Below are positions 25,242 to 35,623 of a DNA stretch of 64,000 nucleotides, in pieces. Position numbers and translations under genes: made by a program. Each line of letters starts with the position of its first letter. Position 1 is the first letter of the stretch. The notes beneath the pieces were generated by a model. It had not been told where the DNA came from. It worked only from the letters and a program-made list of their open reading frames with translations, and did not search any database. This stretch comes from CACIIZ01 sp045565285 (GTDB taxonomy: Bacteria > Pseudomonadota > Alphaproteobacteria > Rhodobacterales > Rhodobacteraceae): the NCBI GenBank assembly GCA_045565285.1, contig JBJLFR010000023.1:62001-126000 (forward strand), read 5' to 3'.

Positions 25242-26582
25242 TTACCAATTGTCTTTAAACCAATTGACTGCGGATCTAATTCTCTGACCTGGGGCTAAAT
25301 TAGTTGGTATATCAAAATCCCAGACTTCATCTTGCAGGTTGCTAATTTCAATTGCGAGGCCAATAATTGCAGAAAATTGAGAACCTTGTAATGCTTGTGG
25401 CAAACCTTGAACTCTCATTGGTCTTCCTATCCTTACCCTAGATCCAAAATATTCAGATGCAAGTTCATATAATCCTGGCAGTTGACTTCCACCTCCAGTA
25501 AAGACAATTCTTTTTGATGAAAGTTGTTCAAAACCAGTTTGTTCCAAATTAAATTGAATTTCTTCTAGTATTTCCTCAAATCTTGGTCTAATTACTGCAA
25601 TTAACTCTGCTCTGCTTATGAAAGGCCTATCATAGTTATAATACTCTTTGTTTTCGTCAGTGAAAGATAGTTCAATCAATTCACTATCATCTAAATTAGT
25701 AATAATTAGCCCTCCATGCAAAGTTTTTATGCGTTCAGCCTCATTAAAAGAAATTTGAAAAGCTTGCATTATATCTGAAGTTATATTTTCTCCACCAAAT
25801 CTTATATTTGAAGCAAATACCATCTGATGATTATAAAAAATGGAAATTCCAGTAGTACCAAATCCCATGTCGATACAAGTTGCTCCTAATTTTAATTCAT
25901 CCTCTACCAAACTGGATTTAGCTGAAATATAGGGTGAAAAAAAGATACCAGCTAAATTTAACTGACAATTTCTCAAACATTGATCAATATTTTCAATAAT
26001 ATTTTTTTGAACTGTTATTAAATTAATATCTAAACCTAGCATCTGACCAATCAAACCTCTTGGGTCGGTTAAACCTGTTTTTGCGTCCAGGCTGAAATTG
26101 ATTGGCATTGCATGCAGTATTTCTCTTTGTTCAGTATGAGATTCAAAATCGTATGCAGAAAGCAAAATACTTATATCCTCAGAACTTACCGATTGATTTT
26201 GTAGTTTAATTTCTTGAAATAAATTTTTGGAAATTGGTGCTCCTCCAGAAAAAGTAACTACAACTTCATCAATTATTGAAGAAGCCATTTTCTGAGCTTG
26301 CTGCACTACTGATCTAATTGTTTTTTCGACCTCCTCTGCAATTATAATTTCACCCTTTTTTATTCCTATTGATTTTTTTGTAGCAACACCGACTACCCTA
26401 TATGCAATACTCTTTGTTTCATTAATTTGATCTGAATTTTTTAAACTATTATCAATTTTTGAAAATTTTATAATAATACATACAATTTTTGAGGAACCTA
26501 TATCAATTAAGCCTAATGTTCCTTTCTTGATTGCAGACTTTAATTTTTTTCTAATTTCTTTATGTTTTTTAAAATTTATCAT
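25242..26582 (-). CDS. ftsA: Cell division protein FtsA
   Basis: Actin-like ATPase that tethers FtsZ to the membrane. The N-terminal phosphate-1 loop GLIDIGSSKIVCIIIKF, SHS2-insert region with EILHAMPINFSLD, phosphate-2 ATCIDMGFGTTGISIF and the adenosine motif IVFTGGGSQLPGL are visible. The family's amphipathic C-terminal helix is represented by SAVNWFKDNW at the very end. 446 residues, typical. It lies 20 nt downstream of ftsQ and precedes ftsZ. Confidence 0.96.
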   Translation of the reverse strand: MINFKKHKEIRKKLKSAIKKGTLGLIDIGSSKIVCIIIKFSKIDNSLKNSDQINETKSIAYRVVGVATKKSIGIKKGEIIIAEEVEKTIRSVVQQAQKMASSIIDEVVVTFSGGAPISKNLFQEIKLQNQSVSSEDISILLSAYDFESHTEQREILHAMPINFSLDAKTGLTDPRGLIGQMLGLDINLITVQKNIIENIDQCLRNCQLNLAGIFFSPYISAKSSLVEDELKLGATCIDMGFGTTGISIFYNHQMVFASNIRFGGENITSDIMQAFQISFNEAERIKTLHGGLIITNLDDSELIELSFTDENKEYYNYDRPFISRAELIAVIRPRFEEILEEIQFNLEQTGFEQLSSKRIVFTGGGSQLPGLYELASEYFGSRVRIGRPMRVQGLPQALQGSQFSAIIGLAIEISNLQDEVWDFDIPTNLAPGQRIRSAVNWFKDNW

Positions 26583-26602
26583 TGTTTTATAATATTTTTA
26601 AA

Positions 26603-27448
26603 CTAATTAATCTCAATTAATGGATCCTGAATATCTTCAGGTATTTTTCTTAATATAATTTTATTTGCAAACCTCAAATCAATTATTGTGAATTGATTTG
26701 ATGAAATTAAATAGTTGGAATTTCTTCTTAAGAATTTACTTAATGATCTTTTGGGATTTTTTTCAGGCAATTTTATTCTTAAATTATTTTTTAGTATTAT
26801 ATCCCATCTCCTTTTTCCAATTCTTATGATTCCTCTAATTTCCTTAAGATTAAAAGATAATAATTGATAAATTTCTAATGCTTCTTTCACATAAAAGTTT
26901 CCTTCAAAACCCACAATAAAAGGTAAATCATTTCTATCAGATCTAGAGAAAACATTATTTATTTTATGACCATTCAAATCAATTAAAGTTAACTCATCAT
27001 TCTCCCTATAAACTGCAACTGGTTTTCTTTCAATAACTTCAACTACTAAAACTCCAGTATCTTTTATTCTAACACTTGAAGACTCTACAGAATCAATTTT
27101 ATTAATTATTTTCTGTAAATTCTTAATATCCAGCTGAATTGAATTTATGGGAAATGAAAGTTTTAAAATAGCATTTATTTGATTTATAAGATCCGAATTA
27201 GCATTTATTATTTCCAGTTTTGATACAGATAATTCAGGTCTTTCAAAAACGTAATTTTTGAAATAAGTCTTAAAAACTTTTAAATTAATTCTATCACTAG
27301 AATACATAAAAATGAATAAGCAGAAAATTAAAAAAACTATGATTATTGATAAATAAAAGATTAATTTTCTAACCCACCGTCTTAGCCAAACTCTTTCAAG
27401 TCTGTATCGTATTTTTGACGGCCTTGGATAACTCTTAATTTGATTCAT
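26603..27448 (-). CDS. ftsQ: Cell division protein FtsQ
   Basis: Bitopic divisome protein of 281 residues. A short basic cytoplasmic tail (RLERVWLRRWVRK) leads into one transmembrane segment at about residues 29-48, then the periplasmic POTRA domain (FERPELSVSKLEIINANSDLINQINAIL) and the FtsQ beta domain with SVRIKDTGVLVVEVIERKPVAVYRENDELTLIDLNG. It recruits FtsB/FtsL and links early and late division proteins. It starts 24 nt after ddl and precedes ftsA. Confidence 0.9.
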   Translation of the reverse strand: MNQIKSYPRPSKIRYRLERVWLRRWVRKLIFYLSIIIVFLIFCLFIFMYSSDRINLKVFKTYFKNYVFERPELSVSKLEIINANSDLINQINAILKLSFPINSIQLDIKNLQKIINKIDSVESSSVRIKDTGVLVVEVIERKPVAVYRENDELTLIDLNGHKINNVFSRSDRNDLPFIVGFEGNFYVKEALEIYQLLSFNLKEIRGIIRIGKRRWDIILKNNLRIKLPEKNPKRSLSKFLRRNSNYLISSNQFTIIDLRFANKIILRKIPEDIQDPLIEIN

Positions 27449-27472
27449 TGATGAACTTTTACTTTAAACATA

Positions 27473-28381
27473 TTACCTTTTGTCATATGAAGCATCTTTA
27501 ATTAACCACTCACAAAGCTCTTCAAAAGACATTCCAATATAATTAGCTTGTTCAGGAACCAAAGAAGTTGGAGTCATTCCTGGTTGTGTATTTAACTCAA
27601 GAACAAACAGACCTTTTATTCCTAATTTTTCATCCCACCTAAAATCTGTCCTAGTAACTCCATGGCATCCTAGCTTTATGTGTGCAGTTGAAGCATAATC
27701 TAAGCACAATTTTTTTATATTCTCAGGAATTTTAGCAGGAACTATATGTTTAGAAGCACCAATTTTATATTTTGCTTCATAATCGTACCATTTATCTGAC
27801 AAAATATCAGTGACTGTTAAAGATTTTCTTCCCATCGTTGCAACTGTAAGTTCTCTACCTGGGATATATGATTCAACTAAATATTTTTTATTATCATTTA
27901 TTACATTTTTATTAAGCATCCAATCATCTTTATTTCTGAATATTTTCACTCCTACAGAAGAACCGCCATCTACGGGTTTCACCACAAATGGAAATCCAAA
28001 AGGAATTTCTTGAAAAGAAAAACCTTGATCTAAAATAACATGCTCAATAACTGGGATACCTGCATCTTTGAAACAAATTTTTGCTAAATTTTTATCCATA
28101 GCAATTGAGGATGCTAGAACACCAGAATGTGTATACGGGATCTTCATAGTTTCAAGAAAACCCTGAATTATACCATCTTCTCCATTTTTTCCATGTAGTG
28201 CATTAAAGACTACATCTGGTTTAAATTTCATTAATTGTTCTATAAAGTTCTCTTTTGTATCTATTGAGTTAATAATATAACCTAATTTGGATAAAGCTTT
28301 TGAACAAGCTTTACCAGTGGATAAAGAAACTTCGCGTTCTAATGACTGTCCACCTTTCAATATTGCTACTTTTTTTTTCAT
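27473..28381 (-). CDS. ddl: D-alanine--D-alanine ligase
   Basis: ATP-grasp ligase that makes the D-Ala-D-Ala dipeptide for peptidoglycan. It starts KKKVAILKGGQSLEREVSLSTG, has NALHGKNGEDGIIQGFLE, the ATP-grasp lysines in PFVVKPVDGGSSVGV, and ends with the metal-binding ELNTQPGMTPTSLVPEQA. About 302 residues. I chose the ATG at 28381, which gives the standard N-terminus; a GTG at 28393 would add four residues. Located between murB and ftsQ, the classical position. Confidence 0.95.
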   Translation of the reverse strand: MKKKVAILKGGQSLEREVSLSTGKACSKALSKLGYIINSIDTKENFIEQLMKFKPDVVFNALHGKNGEDGIIQGFLETMKIPYTHSGVLASSIAMDKNLAKICFKDAGIPVIEHVILDQGFSFQEIPFGFPFVVKPVDGGSSVGVKIFRNKDDWMLNKNVINDNKKYLVESYIPGRELTVATMGRKSLTVTDILSDKWYDYEAKYKIGASKHIVPAKIPENIKKLCLDYASTAHIKLGCHGVTRTDFRWDEKLGIKGLFVLELNTQPGMTPTSLVPEQANYIGMSFEELCEWLIKDASYDKR

Positions 28382-28424
28382 AATTGGTATCACAACAAAT
28401 TTTAATAATTAAACTTCTTATTTT

Positions 28425-29378
28425 TTAATATGTTCCTACTCTCTTAACTTCCCATAAAAGCTCAATACCACTATTTTTTTTTACTTTTTTAATTACTAAA
28501 TTACCCAAATCTTCAAGATCTTTTGCTGTCGCATTTCCAATATTTATAAGAAAATTAGTATGTTTTTTTGAGATCATTGCACCCCCAAGTTTAAGACCTC
28601 TTAAACCAGCATCATCAATGAGTTTCCAAGCTTTAAGAGAATGGTCATTATCACATTTTTTTCCTAATGAAGATCGCCCTAATGGATTTCTAAAAGTAGA
28701 ACCACAAGATAAATCTTTTATAGGCTGACTTAAATTTCGCATATCTAATGCTTTTGTCATTTTTTTTTCAATTTTTAATGGGTCATCATATTCTTTTCTA
28801 AGCAAAACATTAGTAACAATTGCATCATCAGGTACAGTAGAATCTCTATAGTCAAATTTTAAATCACTTGCTTTCAGGTCAATTATTGAACCATCTCTTC
28901 TAATTAAGGTCAGACCTATTAAATAGTCTGAAAGATATGACCCATAGCATCCTGCATTCATTTTGACTGCTCCACCAAGATTTCCAGGTATTGTTCTTAA
29001 AAAAGAAAAATCAATACCTTTCTTGGCACAACTTTTAGCAAGATAAGAATCTCGGCATGCTGCTCCAACTGAAATATTATTTTCATTATATCTTATATTA
29101 CTAAAATTTTTTCCTAATTTTATAACAATTCCAGGAATTCCCCCATCTCTTATAATAAGATTTGAACATGCCCCTATAATAAATACAGGTATAGATGATT
29201 CCAAATTTCTTAAAAAGAATGATAAATCATCCTCATCTTCTGGTTGGAAGAATACTGAAGCTGGACCACCCACTTTTAACCAACTTAATCGAGAAAGTTC
29301 AAAATTTTTTCTTATAATTCCTCTTACCTCTGGGAGTCTTATATTAATATTATTTAATTGGTAGATCTGATCAGTCAT
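28425..29378 (-). CDS. murB: UDP-N-acetylmuramate dehydrogenase
   Basis: FAD-dependent reductase making UDP-MurNAc from the enolpyruvyl intermediate. Signatures: SWLKVGGPASVFFQPED, GACSNLIIRDGGIPGIVIKLG, TIPGNLGGAVKMNAGCYGS and the catalytic-Ser region CGSTFRNP (Ser acts as the proton donor). 317 residues; type I (E. coli-like or alpha-type) by the short loop. The ATG overlaps the last codons of murC by 8 nt, so translation is coupled. Confidence 0.95.
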   Translation of the reverse strand: MTDQIYQLNNINIRLPEVRGIIRKNFELSRLSWLKVGGPASVFFQPEDEDDLSFFLRNLESSIPVFIIGACSNLIIRDGGIPGIVIKLGKNFSNIRYNENNISVGAACRDSYLAKSCAKKGIDFSFLRTIPGNLGGAVKMNAGCYGSYLSDYLIGLTLIRRDGSIIDLKASDLKFDYRDSTVPDDAIVTNVLLRKEYDDPLKIEKKMTKALDMRNLSQPIKDLSCGSTFRNPLGRSSLGKKCDNDHSLKAWKLIDDAGLRGLKLGGAMISKKHTNFLINIGNATAKDLEDLGNLVIKKVKKNSGIELLWEVKRVGTY

Positions 29379-30795
29379 TTATATTTCTACTATATAAAAT
29401 ATCAGGTAATTTGTTAACCCATTGACTTATAGACCCAGCTCCTAGACAAACAAAAATATCACCCGGTTTACCATTATGTTTTAAAAAAATTTTTAATTCA
29501 ATTTCATCACGTACTATAGAAGCATTAATTGACCTATTTTTTAATAGTGTAATTAATTTTTCAGAATTTATACCCTTAATAGGTATTTCACCAGCTTCAT
29601 AAACAGGTGTAATTCCAACAATATCTGCCTCATCAAAACATTTGGAAAAATCACACATCAAACTTTTTAATCTTGTATATCTATGTGGCTGATGAATTAC
29701 AATTACCCTTCCAGAAGTATATTTCCTAGCTGCCGATAGCACTGCTTGTATTTCAATAGGATGATGAGCATAATCATCAATTATATCAATACCCTTCCAA
29801 TTACAAACTTTCGTAAATCTTCTCTTAACCCCTTTAAAATTTTTAAGACCTTTTTGAATATTTTCCAAGGGTATATTTAAATACATAGCAACTGTGATTG
29901 CGGCAGTTGCATTAGCTACATTATGATCACCATACATTGGTAGCTCAAATTTAAAACTTTCTTGATTTTCTTTTTTGTATATTTGGAAGAAAGCTTTATT
30001 TTTTTTATATACTAAATTCTTTATTTGAAAATCAGCTTCACACCTATAACCATAAGTAAGAACTCTTCTATCTTTTATTTTAGACACTAATTTTTTAACT
30101 TCAGGATGATCAATAAAACAAATAGCTACACCATAAAAAGGTATATTATTTAAAAATTTAAGAAATGTTTTTTTTAAAGCAGAAAATGTACCATAATGAT
30201 CTAAATGTTCTGGATCTAAATTAGTAATAATAGAAATAGTTGAAGGAATTTTGACAAGTGTTCCATCGCTTTCATCAGCCTCTACTACCATCCAGTCACC
30301 CTCACCTAATCTCGCATTAGAACCATAGTCTTGAATTATACCTCCATTTACTACAGTTGGATCAAACAACCCAGATTCTAATACAGCTGCAACCATAGAA
30401 GTTGTGGTTGTTTTTCCATGGGTTCCCGCTACTGCAATATTTGATTTTAAGCGCATTAGTTCAGCTAAGATCTCCGAACGACGAACAACTGGAATTTTTT
30501 TTCTTCTTGCTTCTTTTAATTCAGTATTTGCTGATCCAACTGCAGATGAAATAACAATTATTTCTGCTTCATCAATATATTTTGAATCATGACCAATTTT
30601 TACATCTATACCCAATTTTATTAATCTTGCAATAATAGGAGAATATTTTAAGTCCGAACCTGAAACTTTATAACCTAAATTATATATTATTTCAGCAATA
30701 CCAGACATACCAATGCCACCAATACCTATAAAATGCATTTTCCCAAGATCTAGAGGTAATTTTGTTTTAATTTTTAAATTCAACCACTTCACCAT
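29371..30795 (-). CDS. murC: UDP-N-acetylmuramate--L-alanine ligase
   Basis: Mur ligase adding the first amino acid of the peptide stem. The N-terminal nucleotide loop MHFIGIGGIGMSGIAEI, the ATP P-loop AVAGTHGKTTTTSMVAAVLE and IITNLDPEHLDHYG are clear, and the C-terminal domain has DDYAHHPIEIQAVL and HQPHRYTRL. 474 residues is standard. The start overlaps the murG end by 29 nt, an unusually long overlap, and the murB start is inside its last codons. Confidence 0.96.
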   Translation of the reverse strand: MVKWLNLKIKTKLPLDLGKMHFIGIGGIGMSGIAEIIYNLGYKVSGSDLKYSPIIARLIKLGIDVKIGHDSKYIDEAEIIVISSAVGSANTELKEARRKKIPVVRRSEILAELMRLKSNIAVAGTHGKTTTTSMVAAVLESGLFDPTVVNGGIIQDYGSNARLGEGDWMVVEADESDGTLVKIPSTISIITNLDPEHLDHYGTFSALKKTFLKFLNNIPFYGVAICFIDHPEVKKLVSKIKDRRVLTYGYRCEADFQIKNLVYKKNKAFFQIYKKENQESFKFELPMYGDHNVANATAAITVAMYLNIPLENIQKGLKNFKGVKRRFTKVCNWKGIDIIDDYAHHPIEIQAVLSAARKYTSGRVIVIHQPHRYTRLKSLMCDFSKCFDEADIVGITPVYEAGEIPIKGINSEKLITLLKNRSINASIVRDEIELKIFLKHNGKPGDIFVCLGAGSISQWVNKLPDILYSRNIND

Positions 30796-31918
30796 TAAAA
30801 ATTTTAAGAATAATTTCTTTCAAATTTAAAGAAGCTTCAGGAACAGCCATATTTTTTGCATTATTGGATAGCTTAATTGCTAATTTATTATCTGATAAAA
30901 TTTTTGAAATTTTCATTGCTAAATAATCACTGGTACATTCATTTTCTTGGATGCAAAAAGCAGCGTCTTTATTTGCTAATAAACTAGCATTAAGTTTTTG
31001 GTGATCAAAAATTGAATTTTTAATAGGTATCAAAATTAAAGGTTTTCCAAAAAATAAGACTTCAGAAATAGTAGAAGCACCAGCTCTTGCTATTATTAAA
31101 TGAGCATCAGAAAAAATATCTTCAATATTATAAAAAAAATTTTTGACATCTGATTTTATAGCCATTTTTTTATATTTTTTTTTTAAATATTGGCAATCAG
31201 AACTTCTTGCTTGATGGATGATATGTATTCTTTCCTTTAGAGGAATTGACAACTTTGATACTGAATCAGGTACAATTTTTGAAAAAAAATTAGCCCCTTG
31301 TGATCCACCTATTACTACTAAATTTAATTTTCCATTAAATGGTAGTTTGAATGATTTAGTTTTTTTTGACAATATATTATTTCTTAATGGATTACCTGTG
31401 AAGTACAAATTTGAACCACTTGGCGCAATAGTAGGCCAAAAGCCACATGCAATAGCATTCACTTTTCTAGAGAACAATTTATTTACTCTTCCTAGTACTG
31501 CATTTCCTTCATGTAAAACAATTTTAATACCAAATAACTTTGCCGCTAGAATTGTTGGAAATGTAGGATACCCTCCAAAACCTACAACTAAGGAAGGTTT
31601 ATGTATTATAAGAAGGTAGGATGAATAAAGAACACCTTTGAGTAGCAAACAAATTGAAAAAAGTATTTTTAAAGGATTTTTAAAATTTAATGATTTAATA
31701 TTCTGAATAAAAATCCTAATGTTAGGAGGAAAAGCTTTAATAAATTTTTTTCCTCTCTCATCTGAAATTATAATTACATCACACCCAACTTTACTTAATT
31801 CCCAGGCTAGGGATTCTGCAGGATAAATATGGCCACCAGTTCCACCAGCTGTTATCAAAATTGTACTTTTTGTTGATAAATCAATCTTAAGAGAGTTATC
31901 TTTAGACAATTTTTTCAA
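30767..31918 (-). CDS. murG: Lipid II synthase (GlcNAc transferase)
   Basis: GT28 glycosyltransferase that adds GlcNAc to lipid I on the inner face of the membrane. N-terminal G-loop TAGGTGGHIYPAESLA, a second loop VVGFGGYPTFPTILAAKL, HEGNAVLGRVNKL, and the C-terminal UDP-GlcNAc site VVIGGSQGANFFSKIV and ARAGASTISEVLFFGKPLILIP. 383 residues from a TTG start at 31918 inside the end of ftsW (17-nt overlap). A slightly downstream start is possible because the first 16 residues are not conserved. Confidence 0.95.
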   Translation of the reverse strand: MKKLSKDNSLKIDLSTKSTILITAGGTGGHIYPAESLAWELSKVGCDVIIISDERGKKFIKAFPPNIRIFIQNIKSLNFKNPLKILFSICLLLKGVLYSSYLLIIHKPSLVVGFGGYPTFPTILAAKLFGIKIVLHEGNAVLGRVNKLFSRKVNAIACGFWPTIAPSGSNLYFTGNPLRNNILSKKTKSFKLPFNGKLNLVVIGGSQGANFFSKIVPDSVSKLSIPLKERIHIIHQARSSDCQYLKKKYKKMAIKSDVKNFFYNIEDIFSDAHLIIARAGASTISEVLFFGKPLILIPIKNSIFDHQKLNASLLANKDAAFCIQENECTSDYLAMKISKILSDNKLAIKLSNNAKNMAVPEASLNLKEIILKIFNGEVVEFKN

Positions 31919-33041
31919 TCCTTCTTCTGGTACACGCTAATAACAGTCCCATCAGAAAACCTGATGCTATCAGTGATGAACCTCCGTAACTGATGAAAGG
32001 TAAAGTCATTCCTTTGGCTGGAAGTAAGCGCACGGAAACTCCAAGATTTATGATAGCTTGCAATGAAAAAAAGGATATTGCTCCAACTCCACAATTTCTT
32101 ATGAAAAAATTCGTTTGATTTTTTAATAGAAACAATGATCTTATAATAATTAAACAAAAAAATAGAATTATGAGCAAACATAATATAATTCCATACTCTT
32201 CTGCAGCAACAGCTATTATAAAGTCAGTATGAGCATCTGGTAATCTCCATTTTATTATACCTTCCCCAACTCCAACACCGAATAATCCACCATCCTGAAT
32301 TGCATTTAGAGCAAAATCTAGTTGAGATCTTGGTTCAATTTCAGGATTCAAAAAAGTATTAATTCTTCCAGCAAAATGAGAAGAATTTAAATATGAAATA
32401 AACCCTATTAATAAAGTAGCCAATACAATTAAGGATAAAATTAGAAATGAAGCTCCAGCTAAAAAATAAAGTATTGTCCAAATTGATAAAAATAATGCAG
32501 CTTGGCCATAATCAGGTTGTGATATCAAAATAAAAACAATTATGACCATGAATATAAATGATATAGCTTTACCAGGTATTTGATTATTGCTGTAACTTGA
32601 AGACATAATCCAAGTAATAGCAACAATGTAGAAAGGTTTTAAAAATTCGGATGGTTGAAATGATATACTAAATATAGAAATCCACCTAACAGCCCCTTTA
32701 CCATGGTCTGTACCTATCAAAGGTAAAAGAAAGAGAGTAATAAGTGATAGGAAAAAACCAATTAAAAAAATTCTTCTATTTTCCTTAATTGATAAAATTG
32801 ATAAAAATATAATAGTAAAAAAAGATACAGCACCATAAAATAATTGCCTCTTCACATAATAAAATGCATCTTGTCCATTAGACTCAGCTAATGGAATAGA
32901 GGCTGCCATACCAAGTAATAAACCGCATAAAAAAAGTCCTAATAAAGAAAAAAGAGACCATTTATCTATAGTCTTCCACCACATTGGTAGTTCACTCTCT
33001 TCAAGCAATTGAGAGCGAGACCTAAATATTATATCTGTCAT
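31902..33041 (-). CDS. ftsW: SEDS-family peptidoglycan glycosyltransferase FtsW
   Basis: Polytopic lipid II polymerase of the divisome. About ten hydrophobic segments are spread over 379 residues, with family motifs ISFQPSEFLKPFYIVAITWIMS, ISQPDYGQAALF, DAHTDFIIAVAAEEYG and LPAKGMTLPFISYGGSSLIASG. Its partner transpeptidase FtsI is in the same cluster. A 97-nt gap separates it from murD, the largest gap in the mur section apart from those near ftsZ; no clear terminator or promoter is visible in it. Confidence 0.95.
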   Translation of the reverse strand: MTDIIFRSRSQLLEESELPMWWKTIDKWSLFSLLGLFLCGLLLGMAASIPLAESNGQDAFYYVKRQLFYGAVSFFTIIFLSILSIKENRRIFLIGFFLSLITLFLLPLIGTDHGKGAVRWISIFSISFQPSEFLKPFYIVAITWIMSSSYSNNQIPGKAISFIFMVIIVFILISQPDYGQAALFLSIWTILYFLAGASFLILSLIVLATLLIGFISYLNSSHFAGRINTFLNPEIEPRSQLDFALNAIQDGGLFGVGVGEGIIKWRLPDAHTDFIIAVAAEEYGIILCLLIILFFCLIIIRSLFLLKNQTNFFIRNCGVGAISFFSLQAIINLGVSVRLLPAKGMTLPFISYGGSSLIASGFLMGLLLACTRRRIEKIV

Positions 33042-33138
33042 ATTAAAAAAAGCCTGTATTTTTTAATTTAAAGATATCATTAGTATTAGTTTATTAAAAG
33101 ATAAAATAAAAAATAATTTAATGAATTAATTAATAAAT

Positions 33139-34521
33139 TTATAAATAATTTACTAATTGACAAAATTTTTCACCCCTCTTTTCAAAATTTTCAAATTGAT
33201 CAAAGCTAGCACAACCCGGTGCAAATAAAATTGTATCTCCTGGTTCTGATTCTTTATACGCTTCTTGAACCGCCTTTTCTAAATTAATACATATTGAATA
33301 GTTTATACTTTTAAATAATTCTGATAACTCAACAGCACATGAACCAATTAGATAGATCTTTATTATTTTTTTCTCCTGAGTTTGTAGATTGAATTGATCA
33401 CCTTCTTTTTTTTGACCTCCAACTATCCATCTAATTCTGTCATATGTACTGATTGACTTTAACGCAGAATCCATATTTGTGGCTTTGCTATCATTTATAA
33501 AAGTAACTTCATTTATTTTTCTGACAAAAGCAGATCTATGTGGGAGACCTTTAAAGCTTTTCATTTTATTTAAAATTGCAATAGGGTCTTTTTGAATTAA
33601 TTTACAAGTTATATAAGCCATACATGCATTAATTAAATTATGATCTCCTGGTAAATTTATAAATCTTCTTATATTTGATCCAAACAATTCTACACCATCT
33701 TTTCTTTCGATAAGATATCCATCAATTAAAGAAACGGACCAATTAGACTTTTTAATAATTTTCTTTGAAGAAATTTGGATAACTGTTGTATGAAAATTAG
33801 CATTATTTTCTAAAAAATTTGCTAAAAATCTTCCTTCTGGCTGGTCTACATTTATTATGCTAAATTTGGGCATTCCATTATAAAATAGCTTTGCCTTAGA
33901 GTTGAAATATCCACCTATCCCTCCGTGTCTTTCTAAATGATCCTTAGATAAGTTTAGAAATATAGCAATATCAGGCGATAAAAAATTAGCTATTTCAATT
34001 TGGTAAGATGACAACTCTAATACTTTAAAAGTTTCACAATCATCAATTTTAAATTCTAATACAGGTCTACCAATATTTCCACCAACTTCTGAATTTTTTA
34101 CAAAGTTCACTAATACATGATTAATTAAAGAAACCGTTGTTGATTTTCCGTTAGAACCGGTAACACAAATAATAGTAGTTTTTTTATTTTTTAAATTTTC
34201 AAAAAATAACCCTATATCATTATCTATTCTGACTGAATTATCTAATGCATTAATAACTGCTGGGTGAGGATTTGGGTATAAATAAGGGATGCCTGGAGAA
34301 ATCAATAATAAGTCAATATTTACCCAAATATTGGGATCAGATAAATTCTGAATTTTAATATTTCCATTAATAAACTTATTTCTCTTAATAATGTCATCAT
34401 CCCAACATATAAGTTCATTTCCAGAATTTTTAAAATAATTAATTATTGAAATACCTGTTATACCAAGACCAAGTACAGCAATCTTTCTTTTTTTTATATT
34501 ATGCTTATGATCAATATTCAT
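33139..34521 (-). CDS. murD: UDP-N-acetylmuramoylalanine--D-glutamate ligase
   Basis: Cytoplasmic ligase adding D-Glu to UDP-MurNAc-L-Ala. N-terminal IAVLGLGITGISIINYF, P-loop ICVTGSNGKSTTVSLI, EVGGNIGRPVLE, LELSSYQIEIANFLSPDIAIFLNLSKDHLERHGG and the C-terminal NDSKATNMDSALKSI and WIVGGQKKEGD match MurD. 460 residues, typical. Two nt from mraY. Confidence 0.96.
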   Translation of the reverse strand: MNIDHKHNIKKRKIAVLGLGITGISIINYFKNSGNELICWDDDIIKRNKFINGNIKIQNLSDPNIWVNIDLLLISPGIPYLYPNPHPAVINALDNSVRIDNDIGLFFENLKNKKTTIICVTGSNGKSTTVSLINHVLVNFVKNSEVGGNIGRPVLEFKIDDCETFKVLELSSYQIEIANFLSPDIAIFLNLSKDHLERHGGIGGYFNSKAKLFYNGMPKFSIINVDQPEGRFLANFLENNANFHTTVIQISSKKIIKKSNWSVSLIDGYLIERKDGVELFGSNIRRFINLPGDHNLINACMAYITCKLIQKDPIAILNKMKSFKGLPHRSAFVRKINEVTFINDSKATNMDSALKSISTYDRIRWIVGGQKKEGDQFNLQTQEKKIIKIYLIGSCAVELSELFKSINYSICINLEKAVQEAYKESEPGDTILFAPGCASFDQFENFEKRGEKFCQLVNYL

Positions 34522-34523
34522 TA

Positions 34524-35609
34524 TTATCGTAATTTAAGAGTAGCTAAGCCCACTAGTGCCAATATTACTGATATTATCCAGAACCTAATTACTATTTGAG
34601 GTTCAGCCCAACCTAATTTCTCAAAATGATGGTGAATAGGAGCCATTAAAAAAACCCTTTTACCAGTTAGTTTGTAAGCAGCAACTTGTATAATAACTGA
34701 AAGAGCTTCTAATACAAACAAACCACCAATAATGGCTAAAACGATTTCATGCTTTGTACAAACAGAGATTGCACCCAAAGCACCACCAAGAGATAATGAA
34801 CCAGTATCTCCCATAAATACAGCTGCTGGAGGAGCATTATACCACAAAAAACCAAGACCAGCCCCTATAAGAGCTGCCGAAAATACTGCAATCTCTCCAG
34901 ACCCAGCAATATAATGAACTTCTAAATAATTAGAAAAATCAACTCGACCAACTGCATATGCTATAATACCAAGAGACCCACTAGCGATCATTACAGGCAT
35001 AATAGCTAATCCATCAAGACCGTCAGTTAAGTTTACAGAATTAGCTGATCCGACTATTACAAAAATAGAAAAAGGAATATAAAACCATCCTAAATTTAAT
35101 AAAACATCTTTAAAAATGGGAAATGCTAGAGTCATTGAAAGAGAAGGATCTTGAACATTGATTACCCAGATAGTAGCAAATCCTGCAATAAAAAAACCTA
35201 AAAGCAGTCTAATTTTTCCTGAAACACCTCGTGAATTATTATTATGAAGTTTAGAAAAGTCGTCAGCAAAACCTATTAAACCAAAACCCAAGGTAACAAA
35301 GATAACTATCCAAACATAAGATATATCATACCTACACCATAATAATGAAGACAATAATAAAGAACCAATAATAATTACCCCGCCCATAGTAGGGGTACCT
35401 GCTTTTTTTGTTTTATGAGTTTCTGGTCCATCTTCTCTTATTGGCTGCCCATCTTTTTGTTTTTTTTTCAATAAATCAATAATTGGTTTACTTAATAAAA
35501 ATCCAAAAGTTAAAGAAGTAAAGAAAGCCCCTCCAGCACGAAATGTAATATATCTAAAAAGATTAAAAATATCACCACCATCGCTTAAAAAATGAAGGAA
35601 ATACAACAT
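34524..35609 (-). CDS. mraY: Phospho-N-acetylmuramoyl-pentapeptide transferase
   Basis: Integral membrane enzyme that makes lipid I by transferring phospho-MurNAc-pentapeptide to undecaprenyl phosphate. Motifs: KKAGTPTMGGVIII, the aspartate-rich GFADDFSKL, SANSVNLTDGLDGLA, FMGDTGSLSLGGALG and FLMAPIHHHFEKLGW. Around ten membrane segments. I use the ATG at 35609 (361 residues, AAGGA upstream), which matches the usual N-terminus LYFLHFLSDGGDIFNLFRYITFR; a TTG at 35633 would overlap murF and add eight residues. Confidence 0.96.
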   Translation of the reverse strand: MLYFLHFLSDGGDIFNLFRYITFRAGGAFFTSLTFGFLLSKPIIDLLKKKQKDGQPIREDGPETHKTKKAGTPTMGGVIIIGSLLLSSLLWCRYDISYVWIVIFVTLGFGLIGFADDFSKLHNNNSRGVSGKIRLLLGFFIAGFATIWVINVQDPSLSMTLAFPIFKDVLLNLGWFYIPFSIFVIVGSANSVNLTDGLDGLAIMPVMIASGSLGIIAYAVGRVDFSNYLEVHYIAGSGEIAVFSAALIGAGLGFLWYNAPPAAVFMGDTGSLSLGGALGAISVCTKHEIVLAIIGGLFVLEALSVIIQVAAYKLTGKRVFLMAPIHHHFEKLGWAEPQIVIRFWIISVILALVGLATLKLR

Positions 35610-35623
35610 TAAAAAAAAAATCC